64,000 nt of DNA. Source: Mycobacterium bohemicum DSM 44277 (GTDB lineage: Bacteria > Actinomycetota > Actinomycetes > Mycobacteriales > Mycobacteriaceae). Each line of letters begins with the position of its first letter. Position 1 is the stretch's first letter. The position numbers and the translations under genes were made by a program. Shown here in pieces: positions 17,813 to 26,792 of this stretch. A model generated the notes under the pieces. It ran no database searches. It saw only the letters and a list, made by a program, of their open reading frames with translations, and was not told the origin of the DNA. The stretch spans positions 986,333 to 1,050,332 of the forward strand of contig NZ_CSTD01000001.1 of the NCBI RefSeq assembly GCF_001053185.1, in the 5' to 3' direction.

Positions 17813-18441
17813 CCCAGTCGGACGTAGGCTGATTTTCGTTGCCGCGCAATGGCCCTCGAACTCTGCTGACCAGTAACAATCATGTCGGGGCGTCCCTGGC
17901 CGACGCTCCTTATGCGCACCTAGTTGTGACAAAGTCGGCGCCAGAGTCACGGACTGCCACGGTTTCTGGACTGTTTGTGACAGCCTGTGTGCCAGGGAAC
18001 GGGGGGCGCACGAAGATTTAACAGACCTCGCGCCCCACATAGGTCGCTGGCGTAATTGCAGGCCAGCGCGGGTGCGTAGGAACCGTGCCGACCATGCCGG
18101 TCGGGATCGGATATCGGGCCATCTCAAGTCCAGCCCTCCCCTGACCCGTCGCGCAGCCGAAGACGCCGCTTCATCGGCGGCGTCTAGCTCAGACTGTTCG
18201 GTCAGAAGGCCATGCGGCCCTGGACCTTCGATGGCGGAATGCATTCGCCGGCGATCTATGTTGGCCTTGTCCGCCTTCAGTCTTATTGGTGTGTAACCCA
18301 GTCTCGCGCGGCGTTGGCTTCGGAGGGCTGGAATGCACGGAACCCTCCGGTGGTCGAAGGCCGCAGCAAAAGCGAAGTCCGCCCGCGACTATGACATCTC
18401 CCGGAAATGGGTCGGTACACGTTGGTGTTAGCGTCGTCGGC
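17813..18441. other. Intergenic scar region after site A
   Basis: No intact gene. The right part holds a transposase fragment (18345-18412) fused upstream of the glutathione peroxidase gene. An IS-end-like sequence (GTGTGTAACCCAGTCTCGCG near 18290) resembles the right end of the IS at 26.8-28.1 kb. Confidence 0.45.
18345..18412 (+). pseudogene. IS481-type transposase N-terminal fragment
   Basis: The nucleotides encoding VEGRSKSEV and, after a one-base frameshift, ARDYDISRKW match residues 13-31 of the intact transposase at 26867 (VEGRSKSEVARDYDLSRQWV) at about 85-90% identity. Nothing else of the element is present. This is a decayed copy of the same IS family at the far side of the island. 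Confidence 0.7.
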
Positions 18442-18930
18442 GTGACCCTCAACGACATCCCCCTGACCACCCTCGACGGCCAGCCGACCACACTGGCCGA
18501 CCTGTCCGACGGCGCAACGCTGATCGTCAACGTTGCCTCCAAGTGCGGACTGACCCCGCAGTACACGGCATTGGAGAGGCTAGCCAAGGACTACCGCGAC
18601 CGCGGCCTGACGGTCATCGGCGTCCCGTGCAACCAGTTCATGGGCCAGGAGCCGGGCACCGCCGAGGAGATCCAAGAGTTCTGCTCGACGACCTACGGGG
18701 TCACGTTCCCGTTGCTGGCGAAGACCGACGTCAACGGCGCCGACCGCCACCCGCTGTACGCCGAGTTGACCAAGGCCGCCGATGCCGAGGGCGCGGCGGG
18801 AGACATTCAGTGGAACTTCGAGAAATTCCTGATCGCACCCGGCGGTGAGGTCGTGAACAGGTTTCGGCCCCGCACCGAGCCCGACGCCCCCGAGGTCGTC
18901 AGCGCCATCGAGGCCGTGTTGCCCCGCTAG
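18442..18930 (+). CDS. Glutathione/thioredoxin-type peroxidase (GPx family)
   Basis: A 162-aa thiol peroxidase that reduces hydroperoxides. Start GTG 18442 (VTLNDIPLTTLDGQPTTLAD). The catalytic Cys35 lies in NVASKCGLTPQY, Gln65 in GVPCNQF, and Trp124-Asn125 in IQWNFEKFLI; Cys81 is a possible resolving residue. Mycobacteria lack glutathione, so thioredoxin is the likelier reductant. Its promoter region is occupied by a transposase fragment. It converges, 2 nt apart, with the hydrolase gene on the other strand. Confidence 0.92.
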   Translation: MTLNDIPLTTLDGQPTTLADLSDGATLIVNVASKCGLTPQYTALERLAKDYRDRGLTVIGVPCNQFMGQEPGTAEEIQEFCSTTYGVTFPLLAKTDVNGADRHPLYAELTKAADAEGAAGDIQWNFEKFLIAPGGEVVNRFRPRTEPDAPEVVSAIEAVLPR

Positions 18931-18932
18931 GT

Positions 18933-19844
18933 TCAGCCGGCCGCGACGCGATCGATGTGGGCGAGGAAGTGCGTCAGTACGGCGTCGGGCGCTTCGAGTT
19001 GTGGCCAGTGCCCGATGTCGTCGGCGAGCATCACCACGTCGGGGTTGGGTATCACCTCGGCGTAGCGGCGGGCCATGTGGGCACCGGAGTTGGGGTCGAT
19101 TGGCCCGTCGATCAAGCGCATCGGAACGGCGGTCTGCCGCATGGCGCGCACCCATCGGTTGCGGTGCGTGTAGCGGTCGTTGATGAACCGGCCGACCTTG
19201 TGCAGCACCTTGCGGCCGTCGTTGTAGTCCAGGATCTGGTTGAACACCTCCATCATGTGCCGGCTCGGCTTGGTGTTCGGGCCGAACATCTCGCGCAGCG
19301 TGGGTTCGAGCAGCCGGCGGGCCAGCGGGCTTCCCTGCACATTGCTGAGGACGTCACCCAAGGCGGTGCCCGACATCAGCTTCTGCGCCGCCCGCGGCGT
19401 GTAGGCCTCGATGAACATGCCGCCGTTGAGCCAGGTGATCGAGTCGATGCGCAGCGGGCCGTAGGCCTGCTGGCCGAACTCGTGACGGGCCAACATTTCC
19501 TGGCCCACCGAATCGCCGATGTCGTGGGCGAGGATGTGGGCGTTGTGGATGTTCAGGTGCTGTAGCAGCGCTTCGTGCATGTCGGCGTGGTCGTGCACCG
19601 AGTATTGGTAGGCCACGGGTTTGGCGGAGAATCCCATGCCCATCATGTCGGGCGCGATGACGGTGAACCGTTGCGTCAGCGTCGGCCAGATCGGCGCCCA
19701 GTCAAAGGAATTGAACGGGTAGCCGTGGATCAGCAGCAGCGGAGGCCCGCTGCCTTCGATGCGGTAGAAGATGTCGAAGCCGAGGTAGTCGAAGTGGTCG
19801 CCGGAGTCCAGCCAGCGTTTCAGTTCAGCGTCCATGACGGTCAT
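18933..19844 (-). CDS. Alpha/beta hydrolase, dehalogenase/epoxide-hydrolase type
   Basis: A 303-aa hydrolase. The oxyanion motif HGYPFNSFDW lies at 40-49; the nucleophile elbow AHDIGDS has an aspartate (D108), as in haloalkane dehalogenases and epoxide hydrolases; the C-terminal DIGHWPQLEAP supplies the histidine. Substrate unknown. ATG 19844 is chosen because it has AGGGG 6 nt upstream; an open frame extends to 20123 but has non-protein-like composition. It stands in the tRNA-Pro-flanked island. Confidence 0.85.
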   Translation of the reverse strand: MTVMDAELKRWLDSGDHFDYLGFDIFYRIEGSGPPLLLIHGYPFNSFDWAPIWPTLTQRFTVIAPDMMGMGFSAKPVAYQYSVHDHADMHEALLQHLNIHNAHILAHDIGDSVGQEMLARHEFGQQAYGPLRIDSITWLNGGMFIEAYTPRAAQKLMSGTALGDVLSNVQGSPLARRLLEPTLREMFGPNTKPSRHMMEVFNQILDYNDGRKVLHKVGRFINDRYTHRNRWVRAMRQTAVPMRLIDGPIDPNSGAHMARRYAEVIPNPDVVMLADDIGHWPQLEAPDAVLTHFLAHIDRVAAG

Positions 19845-20340
19845 CATGCCCCTGACCGGGTGGCGCCAAGAAGCATTGACGAGCTTCGCGCGAACGCAAT
19901 AGCCGCCCAGCGCCAGAGTCAGAGAACCGCGCTCAGCGCGCATCTCCGAGATGCGCACCATCTGGGTTATACGTCGACCGCACGTTGCCGTTGAACTCGG
20001 GCAGGTTGGGGCCCGTCCATCGACTTCCTCGCTGCGAGGTAGTCGTCCTTGACGCCGTCGACGGTTTCGAGTGGCGCGGCAACGCACCAGGAGGGCCGTC
20101 GCCTCTTGGTGGTTACGCCACACTTGTGAGGTCAGGTGCGCGGGTGCCTTCGGGGCGACCTACGGCTGCAGTTTGGCCGCAGTTGTGATGGTGGCTGCGT
20201 CGAGCGAACACAAAAGCAACCTGCTGGAACTTGCGAGGGAATCGCCAGGAAGCGGTTCCTTCACATGGTGGCGACGTGACTCATTGCAGAATAGGATGCC
20301 GTTCATCCCAATGAGTCTGCCGGCACGGTCCGAGGGAATC
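19845..20340. other. Intergenic, divergent promoter space
   Basis: About 500 nt between the hydrolase and the lipoprotein gene. Open frames extend into it from both neighbours, but composition drops off. No repeat or RNA recognised. Confidence 0.4.
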
Positions 20341-22323
20341 ATGTTCAGTATCTTCCGAAGCAGGTTGTCGGTAGGGGCGATTATTTTCGCTTTCACCGTT
20401 GCCGCATGCTGCTCACCCTCCGAGGCGAGAGGTGGCTGTTCGAGTCCACCCCGAGTGACCACGACGCAACGCGTTGCGACTATGGATACGGATCAGGCCA
20501 TGGACGATGGCGTGGGGATGCTAAGTCCCGAGACCGACGCCTGCCCATTATCTGTCCTGGCCAAGAATGATCCTGAGCCACCGCTGTATCCCCACATTGG
20601 AAGCGCCCATTGGTATGTACCGGTGGGGCAGGAGTATTTTGATCAGGGCCTGAGATTCTACTTCGCTTTCAACAACCGCGAAGCTTATCGAGCATTCCGC
20701 AAAGCGGCCTCAGAGGCCAGGCATAATGGAATTCGTTGCTCCGCATGCTATTGGGCTCAAGCACTCGTGTTGGGGGTCGACCTCAATATGAAGAAAGAAT
20801 CAGAAGACGATCGGTTGGCCGCGAATAATGCACTCGACCAGGCCCTGGGCGCCTCCCCAAATGAGGAAGACCTGAAGATCATCCAGGCATTACGCGGGCG
20901 ATATCAGGATTGCAATCCGAACAAGGAAGACAGGAAGCAGGAAAAGGTATGTCAGGGGATTCGTAATCAGGCCTACTACAAGGGAATGGAACCAGTGCTG
21001 CATGAGTTCGGCAGCGATGATCCCAACGTCGTGACGCTTTTCGCCGATGCGGCCATGAACCTGACGCCCTGGAACTTTTGGGATAAAAACGGACAGCCAA
21101 AATATGCTTGGTCTTCCCAGCAGATCGCGGAGGCAAAGAGGGAACTGGAGAGGGCATTGAACTTCGTTCAGTATCCGCGGAACGAAGGGCCCCTCCACTG
21201 GTATATCCACCTGATGGAGCAGTCGCCAACCCCGGAGGACGCTGAGCGATCCGCGGAGCTGTTGGCGCCGCTTGCGCCGAATGCAGGTCATCTGGTCCAC
21301 ATGCCGTCCCACATCTTTTTCCGCGTAGGGGATATGCGGAAAGCAGTTAGCGTCAACAAAGTCGCGGTCGACGCCGACGAAAGGTATTTCGCCGTGGAAC
21401 CTGATTTGTATCGTCCGGACGGCGACCGCTACAGATACGGCTATTATCCGCACAATATTCATTTCGTCGTGGCCGCCGCAGCGTTGAGTGGCGATGACAA
21501 TGACGTCAACCAGTACGCGGAGAAACTGCTTCAATCGGCGCCCGATAAGGCAAATGGAATGCGTGCGGATCTATACAGGGCGGTTTACTATCTCGCGAGG
21601 ATGAATTTTTCCAGTACATCGGATATCCGCAACTTCCCGAAGCCGAATCGTTTAAATGACCAGCCTTTTGCAAACGTCGCCTATGATTTTACGCAATTGA
21701 TGGCAAACATTTGGGACAAACAGCCTTTCGAGCAGTCGGCGAGTACATTCGATAAGGACCTGGAAAACTATCGCGAGGCCGCGAAGGCCGACAACGAACC
21801 TAATCCGACTTGCGATCTTACGGATATTACCGTGCCCGAACGCCCCATCAAGCTGTGTCTGGCCGCGATGCTAGACAACCTGCGGCATGCGAGGGTTTGG
21901 GCCTTGAGCAGCAAGTGGGAAGAAGCGGTTGGCGCTGCGCGAAGCGCTATGGATATCCAGAATGCCCTGTCCGATAAGTCCTATGACGAGCCTCCCGTGT
22001 GGCCGTACCCCGCAAGTCAGACCATGGCCTCGATCCTGATCCGCAAGGCGGACGCCGAGGGCCCCAAGACGGATACCGGCCAAGAGGATCTCGAGAACGC
22101 CAAGCAGCTACTGTCAACAAGCCTGAATATAAACAATTCCCCAAGCGGCAATCCCAATCGAATCCCGACGGGGACTTTTCCCGGAAACGGCTGGGCATAT
22201 TTCGGCCTGTGGGAGATCGCGAAGTGGGACAACTCCTCCCAGGCCGAGGCCGATAAGGCCGGGAAAGAGCTTAAGGACCACTGGTTCGGGGCCCCCGAAT
22301 TCCGGAACCTCGATCGCATGTAG
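20341..22323 (+). CDS. Large TPR-like lipoprotein, low GC
   Basis: A 660-aa exported protein. ATG 20341 is chosen for its GAGGGA site and because it starts a lipoprotein signal peptide (MFSIFRSRLSVGAIIFAFTV) with lipobox VAAC at residues about 20-23. Mature parts show TPR-like helix pairs (EYFDQGLRFYFAFNNREAYR, CYWAQALVLG, HMPSHIFFRVGDMRKAV). The His-containing HLVHMPSHI motif is typical of a family of soil-bacterial TPR proteins; function unknown. The codons use visibly more A/T than those of flanking genes, suggesting recent transfer. It sits alone inside the island. Confidence 0.78.
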   Translation: MFSIFRSRLSVGAIIFAFTVAACCSPSEARGGCSSPPRVTTTQRVATMDTDQAMDDGVGMLSPETDACPLSVLAKNDPEPPLYPHIGSAHWYVPVGQEYFDQGLRFYFAFNNREAYRAFRKAASEARHNGIRCSACYWAQALVLGVDLNMKKESEDDRLAANNALDQALGASPNEEDLKIIQALRGRYQDCNPNKEDRKQEKVCQGIRNQAYYKGMEPVLHEFGSDDPNVVTLFADAAMNLTPWNFWDKNGQPKYAWSSQQIAEAKRELERALNFVQYPRNEGPLHWYIHLMEQSPTPEDAERSAELLAPLAPNAGHLVHMPSHIFFRVGDMRKAVSVNKVAVDADERYFAVEPDLYRPDGDRYRYGYYPHNIHFVVAAAALSGDDNDVNQYAEKLLQSAPDKANGMRADLYRAVYYLARMNFSSTSDIRNFPKPNRLNDQPFANVAYDFTQLMANIWDKQPFEQSASTFDKDLENYREAAKADNEPNPTCDLTDITVPERPIKLCLAAMLDNLRHARVWALSSKWEEAVGAARSAMDIQNALSDKSYDEPPVWPYPASQTMASILIRKADAEGPKTDTGQEDLENAKQLLSTSLNINNSPSGNPNRIPTGTFPGNGWAYFGLWEIAKWDNSSQAEADKAGKELKDHWFGAPEFRNLDRM

Positions 22324-22675
22324 GGCGGCGCGTACGTCCGGCAGAGTGCGCCGACGGTGGACATGGGCTAGCCGGATCTCCCGGCTTAAAGTACATCGCT
22401 CCGTTGGGAAAGATTGCCGCAGTCGGGAGTCAGCGGACTAGGTGGTGATTGAGGTTTCCGAATCCGAACGCGTTGCGGTGGCCTTCGACGCAGGGTCGTG
22501 GGGGTTCCAAAACGGCGATTGAACTCAGCTGCCTAATAGCGGCGATCTACCGTAAAGCGGCTCCGATAACTCCAGAGCCCATTGCCGACTTGATGGCGTG
22601 CTTCGCTGGGGAACAGTGGATGCCAGCGGCAGTGGGTGGCCGATGAACTGGTCAATCCGATGAGCGCTTGAGGGG
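22324..22675. other. Intergenic, nothing recognised
   Basis: About 350 nt between convergent genes. One 65-codon plus-strand frame (22449-22646) has no recognisable features. Confidence 0.4.
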
Positions 22676-24304
22676 TCATCGCGCAATCACCTGCTGCAAC
22701 GCGCTGATCGAGGGTGTGAAGAAGTAGCCACCACCGGTTGCGACCACGAAATCGGTCATCGTGACGACGGTCGCCGGGCTGGCGTGGCGGCCGAAGATGA
22801 TCGCCGATCGGGCCCGCCGGGCGCCGGGCCGCCCATTCTGGCCGATCACCATGTCGAACCCCCCGGGGCTGCGGGGCCGCTTGGTGCTGTTGGCCCAGGC
22901 CGAGCTCAAAAACTCGAACTGGTCGGCTATCGATGTCTGGTAGCAGCCAAACAATAAGCCGCGGTTGCCGGTGACCGGGTCGTCTCCGTGCGGGCTGTCC
23001 AGCGGGGGACCGAACGGCAAGGCGCGGCGCAGGATTCGCCGGTCGAACGACGCATGGCGTCCGCCCATGTCATTAGACACCTCCCGGGGGTTGACCTTGC
23101 GGATGTGCGACGCCAACGGGCACGTCAACCCCACCGGATCCGCTTGCGCCGTTGGCCAGCTCCCGCGCCCCGCACCGCTGGTAAGCGGCAGCGCCACAGC
23201 GTCGGCGGCGAATCCAAAGTCGTTGTTCTCGAGCCGGTCGGCCCCGAGCGTCGGGTCATCGTGGGAGGGCAACCGCGACACCGGCGCCCCGCTGGGCCAG
23301 CGACCCATCAGCCGCGATGCCACCCAGTCGGCGGTTACACCGGAGAACCCGGGGCGCCGCGACAGTCCGTTCGCGAAGCGTTCGGCAAAGGTCCAAAACG
23401 CCGCGACATCCTGGCGCAGTCGGCGAAATACGAGGTAAGAACCGTTGCGGCTCCAGGAGGGCCCCGGCAATTTCACCGCCCCCGGCGTCAGCGGATCCCC
23501 CGCGCTCCCCGGATAACCGAAGACGAACTCCCCCGGCCACACCAGGTCTTGGCCCGGCAGACCGTAAAGCCAGGCGTCGGGAACGCACGATGGGTCGATG
23601 ATTCTGTTTGTGACATAGCTACCCGGGTCGCTCGACAGCCGGCCCCGAACCCCCGGCTGAGAGATCCCGTCCTGAAAGCCGAAGTGCTCCTTGCCAATCG
23701 CGTCTATCTTCGATCCCGTCTCCTCGTACAGCACGCTGGCGCCGCACTCTAACGCGCGGTCCCGGACGCCGTCGAGAAGCTCCGTGCCCTTTTCGGCGCG
23801 GTCTGCGCCACATATGAGCAGCACGTCCGCTTCGCGCCCCGGCCCGCCGAACAGCCAGCGCGCGGGATTACCCTCGGCCGACGGGTCGGTGGGGTCTCCG
23901 AGCAACGCGGACCGGGCCGCCAGCCCGGCCTGAAACCCCTGGTCGGCAAAAGCCGCGACATCACCGGCGTGCGCGCCGCCGGCCAGCAGCTTGCCCAGTC
24001 CGGCCCGGCTGAACGCCACGTTGAGCCACGCATCATCGACGTCGGGCGGCGGGTTGGCCAGGGTGCTCAGCCTGTTTACCCCCAGACCTCGGTACTCGCG
24101 GACCTTGACGCGTGAATCCATGCACTGCGCCAGGGTCGTCACACTTGGCACGAGATCACGCATCCATGTCTTGGCCCCGCGGAGATTGCCGAAGGTCAGC
24201 GCCAACACTCCCTGGTGTGGCTTCAAGAACCCGGGCACGATGTTCCCTTGGATCTCGTCGATGTCGAGCACCGGTTCCTCCGGTGCACCGCGCTCATCAG
24301 TCAT
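22676..24304 (-). CDS. DyP-type heme peroxidase
   Basis: A 542-aa dye-decolourising peroxidase (long class). The distal motif GFQDGISQP carries D212; the proximal heme ligand is H400 in SHIRKVNPR, followed by R407. It oxidises phenolics or dyes with hydrogen peroxide. No Tat or Sec signal is visible, and no encapsulin gene is near. ATG 24304 (or 24307) overlaps the stop of the upstream 441-aa gene (24297-24299), so the two are translationally coupled and probably act together. Confidence 0.9.
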   Translation of the reverse strand: MTDERGAPEEPVLDIDEIQGNIVPGFLKPHQGVLALTFGNLRGAKTWMRDLVPSVTTLAQCMDSRVKVREYRGLGVNRLSTLANPPPDVDDAWLNVAFSRAGLGKLLAGGAHAGDVAAFADQGFQAGLAARSALLGDPTDPSAEGNPARWLFGGPGREADVLLICGADRAEKGTELLDGVRDRALECGASVLYEETGSKIDAIGKEHFGFQDGISQPGVRGRLSSDPGSYVTNRIIDPSCVPDAWLYGLPGQDLVWPGEFVFGYPGSAGDPLTPGAVKLPGPSWSRNGSYLVFRRLRQDVAAFWTFAERFANGLSRRPGFSGVTADWVASRLMGRWPSGAPVSRLPSHDDPTLGADRLENNDFGFAADAVALPLTSGAGRGSWPTAQADPVGLTCPLASHIRKVNPREVSNDMGGRHASFDRRILRRALPFGPPLDSPHGDDPVTGNRGLLFGCYQTSIADQFEFLSSAWANSTKRPRSPGGFDMVIGQNGRPGARRARSAIIFGRHASPATVVTMTDFVVATGGGYFFTPSISALQQVIAR

Positions 24305-25622
24305 CATCAGCCTCGCCGGGATCGTGTGGCACCGGGTAGTTGAACGCGGGAATCCGGCCGGGTGGGCAGGCCGCACTCAGCGGCTGCAAGTAGACGAACG
24401 ACGGGTTGGCGGCATCCGCGCAGCACGAGAAATCGCACGGTACCGTCGTGTTGGAATACTTACCGGCCTCAGAGGCCAGGCCCACAAGTTTGACCGTGAT
24501 GCACTCGGCCAGTTGCCCGCCCACGGTTATCGGCTCGGCCCCGATGGTGAGATCGCTGACCCGGAAACCCAACCTGTCAGGGACCTCGAACACGGCCCGC
24601 TCGATGAGTCCCGGGCCGCCGCGAAGAATCCGGAACCAGCCTGGATCAACCGGCTTACCTTGGGGGGTTGCCCAGCCGGTGACGTCAAGTTCGTCGATGT
24701 AGAGGCCGACCGGGTTGCGCAAGGTGATCGCGTACCCCAGCGACGCCAGGTCATTGACGCTGGCCCCGATCGTGGGATCGCTGCACCGGTTGGCCCCGCC
24801 GTAGTTGGCGCAGCAGATGAGCGCGTCGGCATCGAAGATCCGCCGCCCACCCGATCCCGACGGTGAACGCAACACGGTGGCGTCTGCCCCCAGCCGGATC
24901 TCTTCACGCAGCGTGTTGTTCGGCTGGCTTAGGTGCATGATCCCGTCGACGGTGTTCCACCGGTTGTAGGGGTTGTAGGAACCCTGGGCGTACATCACCT
25001 TTGGGGCGTCCGGGTCCGTGTAGTCGATGAGGTCCTCGCCGCAGATCAAGTCGTCGTAGACCACCTCGGGACTCACGTAGTGTCGGTACAGCTCGACTAG
25101 CAGGTCAGGATCGCCGACCGTGGGATAGGTCGGCAAGCCGTCGAGATTCGGCAACATGTCACCGTTTAGCGCCTGCCAGTACTCGGGGGGTTCGGAGGTG
25201 AATGTCACCCGCCGGATGCCGCCGTCGGGATCCCGGGTGACCAGCCACTCGCAGTATTCATCCTGGGCCCGGTAATGCAGATCCTGCCATTGACCACCGG
25301 TCCGATAGGCGCCCGGACCGTCGATCCGCTCGGTGAGCGGGGCCAGCTGCTCGGCCAGTGCTAAGGCGCGCGCACGACCCCAGCGCTTGCGCAGCGTCCC
25401 CGAAAACGCGTTCCACACGATCTCCTGCTCGAGGACTGGCCCGACCGGTGGTGTCTTCAGCTGGTTGTAGTACTGGCATGGCTGCCCATGCAGCAGCGCG
25501 TCCTGCAGCCCAATCGACTCGTCGAACCAACCCGATACCGCGCGGCTCCAACAGGCCAATTGCCCTGGAATACGATCAAAATCGGTCAGGAAGGCTGGCG
25601 GGTCATACGCGGTCAACATCAT
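24297..25622 (-). CDS. Unknown Cys-rich partner of the DyP peroxidase
   Basis: A 441-aa protein (MMLTAYDPPAFLTDFDRIPG) with no family I recognise. No signal peptide or clear membrane span. Cysteines cluster in LICCANYGGANRCSDP (around residue 280) and PCDFSCCADA (near 405), hinting at metal or cofactor binding. The fold seems beta-rich in the C-terminal half (ECITVKLVGLASEAGK). Its last codons overlap the DyP start, the strongest evidence for a functional pair. Possible roles include substrate delivery or an accessory oxidase; none is shown by sequence. Confidence 0.72.
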   Translation of the reverse strand: MMLTAYDPPAFLTDFDRIPGQLACWSRAVSGWFDESIGLQDALLHGQPCQYYNQLKTPPVGPVLEQEIVWNAFSGTLRKRWGRARALALAEQLAPLTERIDGPGAYRTGGQWQDLHYRAQDEYCEWLVTRDPDGGIRRVTFTSEPPEYWQALNGDMLPNLDGLPTYPTVGDPDLLVELYRHYVSPEVVYDDLICGEDLIDYTDPDAPKVMYAQGSYNPYNRWNTVDGIMHLSQPNNTLREEIRLGADATVLRSPSGSGGRRIFDADALICCANYGGANRCSDPTIGASVNDLASLGYAITLRNPVGLYIDELDVTGWATPQGKPVDPGWFRILRGGPGLIERAVFEVPDRLGFRVSDLTIGAEPITVGGQLAECITVKLVGLASEAGKYSNTTVPCDFSCCADAANPSFVYLQPLSAACPPGRIPAFNYPVPHDPGEADDD

Positions 25623-25879
25623 CGACCCCGACTACAGAGCACAACTAAGTCCGTTCAGCGGCGACAAGCGCCGGGCACAACTGCCCGTGCGAACGTATGC
25701 ACCGCTCACGGCGACGTCCATAGGGTGCGACTGGTGGTGCTGCGCGGCAAAGGACTTCGTCATGGTCGGCTCGGCTCGGTTCTCTCGCGAGGGTGTTTGC
25801 AACGTACACCCACCCACTTGACCAAAACTGCTTTTCGGGCGCTGCCGCCAACCCGTACGGCCCGTTGACGGCCCTGGGA

Positions 25880-26464
25880 CTAGCGAATGGTGTTCGATGC
25901 GACTGAAACGGCGCATTGACTTCGCAAGTCCAGGTGAACACCGGCGGCCGCATATTTATCATTATCGGACCGAACTGTGACGAGCGCCCATATGCATGCC
26001 CCGAGAGCAGCAATCGCAAGGATCTGAAAGATTGCCGACACAAGCAGAAACCGCGTCTTGATCGTTGTTCCTGACCTTAGTGACACGAGAACCACCATGT
26101 TGCAATAAGCTACCGTGTAGCGTGCGTCTTCTTCCGAATCGGTGCGATGGGCGTCGAGCATCTTGTTGAGCGTCCGTGCTTTTACGAACCGCTGGCGCCA
26201 TGGAAAGCCGGCCGCAACAGCACATGCGCCCGCGCCGAGAAGGAACGCCAACGACAGGAGAAGAAACGGCTGCGCACACGCCGGGAAAGTGCGGTCTTTG
26301 CCGACTAGCACACCGATCACGGCGAGCGCCAACGTAATCAGGGCTGTTGCGCTCGTAACTGCGGTAGCGGCGCGCGAATTTACCGAATCTCGGCTGTCTT
26401 TCTCGGCCCTCAGCTCGGCCTCGATGAACGCCGAGTAGATCTCGATGCCTGAGGGCGTCGTCAT
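25880..26464 (-). CDS. Pycsar-effector-like (PycTM) membrane protein
   Basis: A 194-aa protein. The N-terminal helix EIYSAFIEAELRAEKDSRDS leads into hydrophobic helices at about 33-54 and 66-86, a soluble helical stretch (RQRFVKARTLNKMLDAHRTD), then a third span at about 142-165. The pattern (acidic helix, KA-type segment, two spans, charged linker, last span) resembles PycTM effectors that depolarise membranes when a cyclic-nucleotide signal is made during phage infection. No nucleotidyl cyclase lies within the window, so it would be an orphan or lacks its partner. A general SLATT-like protein is the alternative. Confidence 0.55.
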   Translation of the reverse strand: MTTPSGIEIYSAFIEAELRAEKDSRDSVNSRAATAVTSATALITLALAVIGVLVGKDRTFPACAQPFLLLSLAFLLGAGACAVAAGFPWRQRFVKARTLNKMLDAHRTDSEEDARYTVAYCNMVVLVSLRSGTTIKTRFLLVSAIFQILAIAALGACIWALVTVRSDNDKYAAAGVHLDLRSQCAVSVASNTIR

Positions 26465-26792
26465 GGCTGGGTTTGCCTATTCGCTGCTGTCAATGACCTT
26501 GTCCTCAATTACCCTCGGATCCTCACTTCTGATCCCGATCTCGAACTCGACCCACGACACATCAGGGGAAGTTTGTGATGGCGGCTCGGCCTGCGGGCTG
26601 ACTTCGTGGCCAGGCCGACCTTCCCCGCCTTGTGATGGATTGCTCACAGCTACTCATGGTAAGCCCGAAACTAACCGGCGGCGGCGTTATTTCTTGGCAG
26701 ATGACCGTAGAAGTTCGCCTTAGACGCGCCATTTTCAATCGCGGTCAGCAGCTCTCTTCGCCTCCGCTCGGAAACTCTTGTCGGGCTGACAG
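26465..26792. other. Intergenic left of the IS element
   Basis: No intact gene. It ends with GTCGGGCTGACAG (26780-26792), identical to the acceptor-strand part of the tRNA-Pro repeat at 28105-28117. A minus-strand frame (ERRRRELLTAIENGASKANF) may be a gene remnant, but I cannot name it. Confidence 0.4.
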
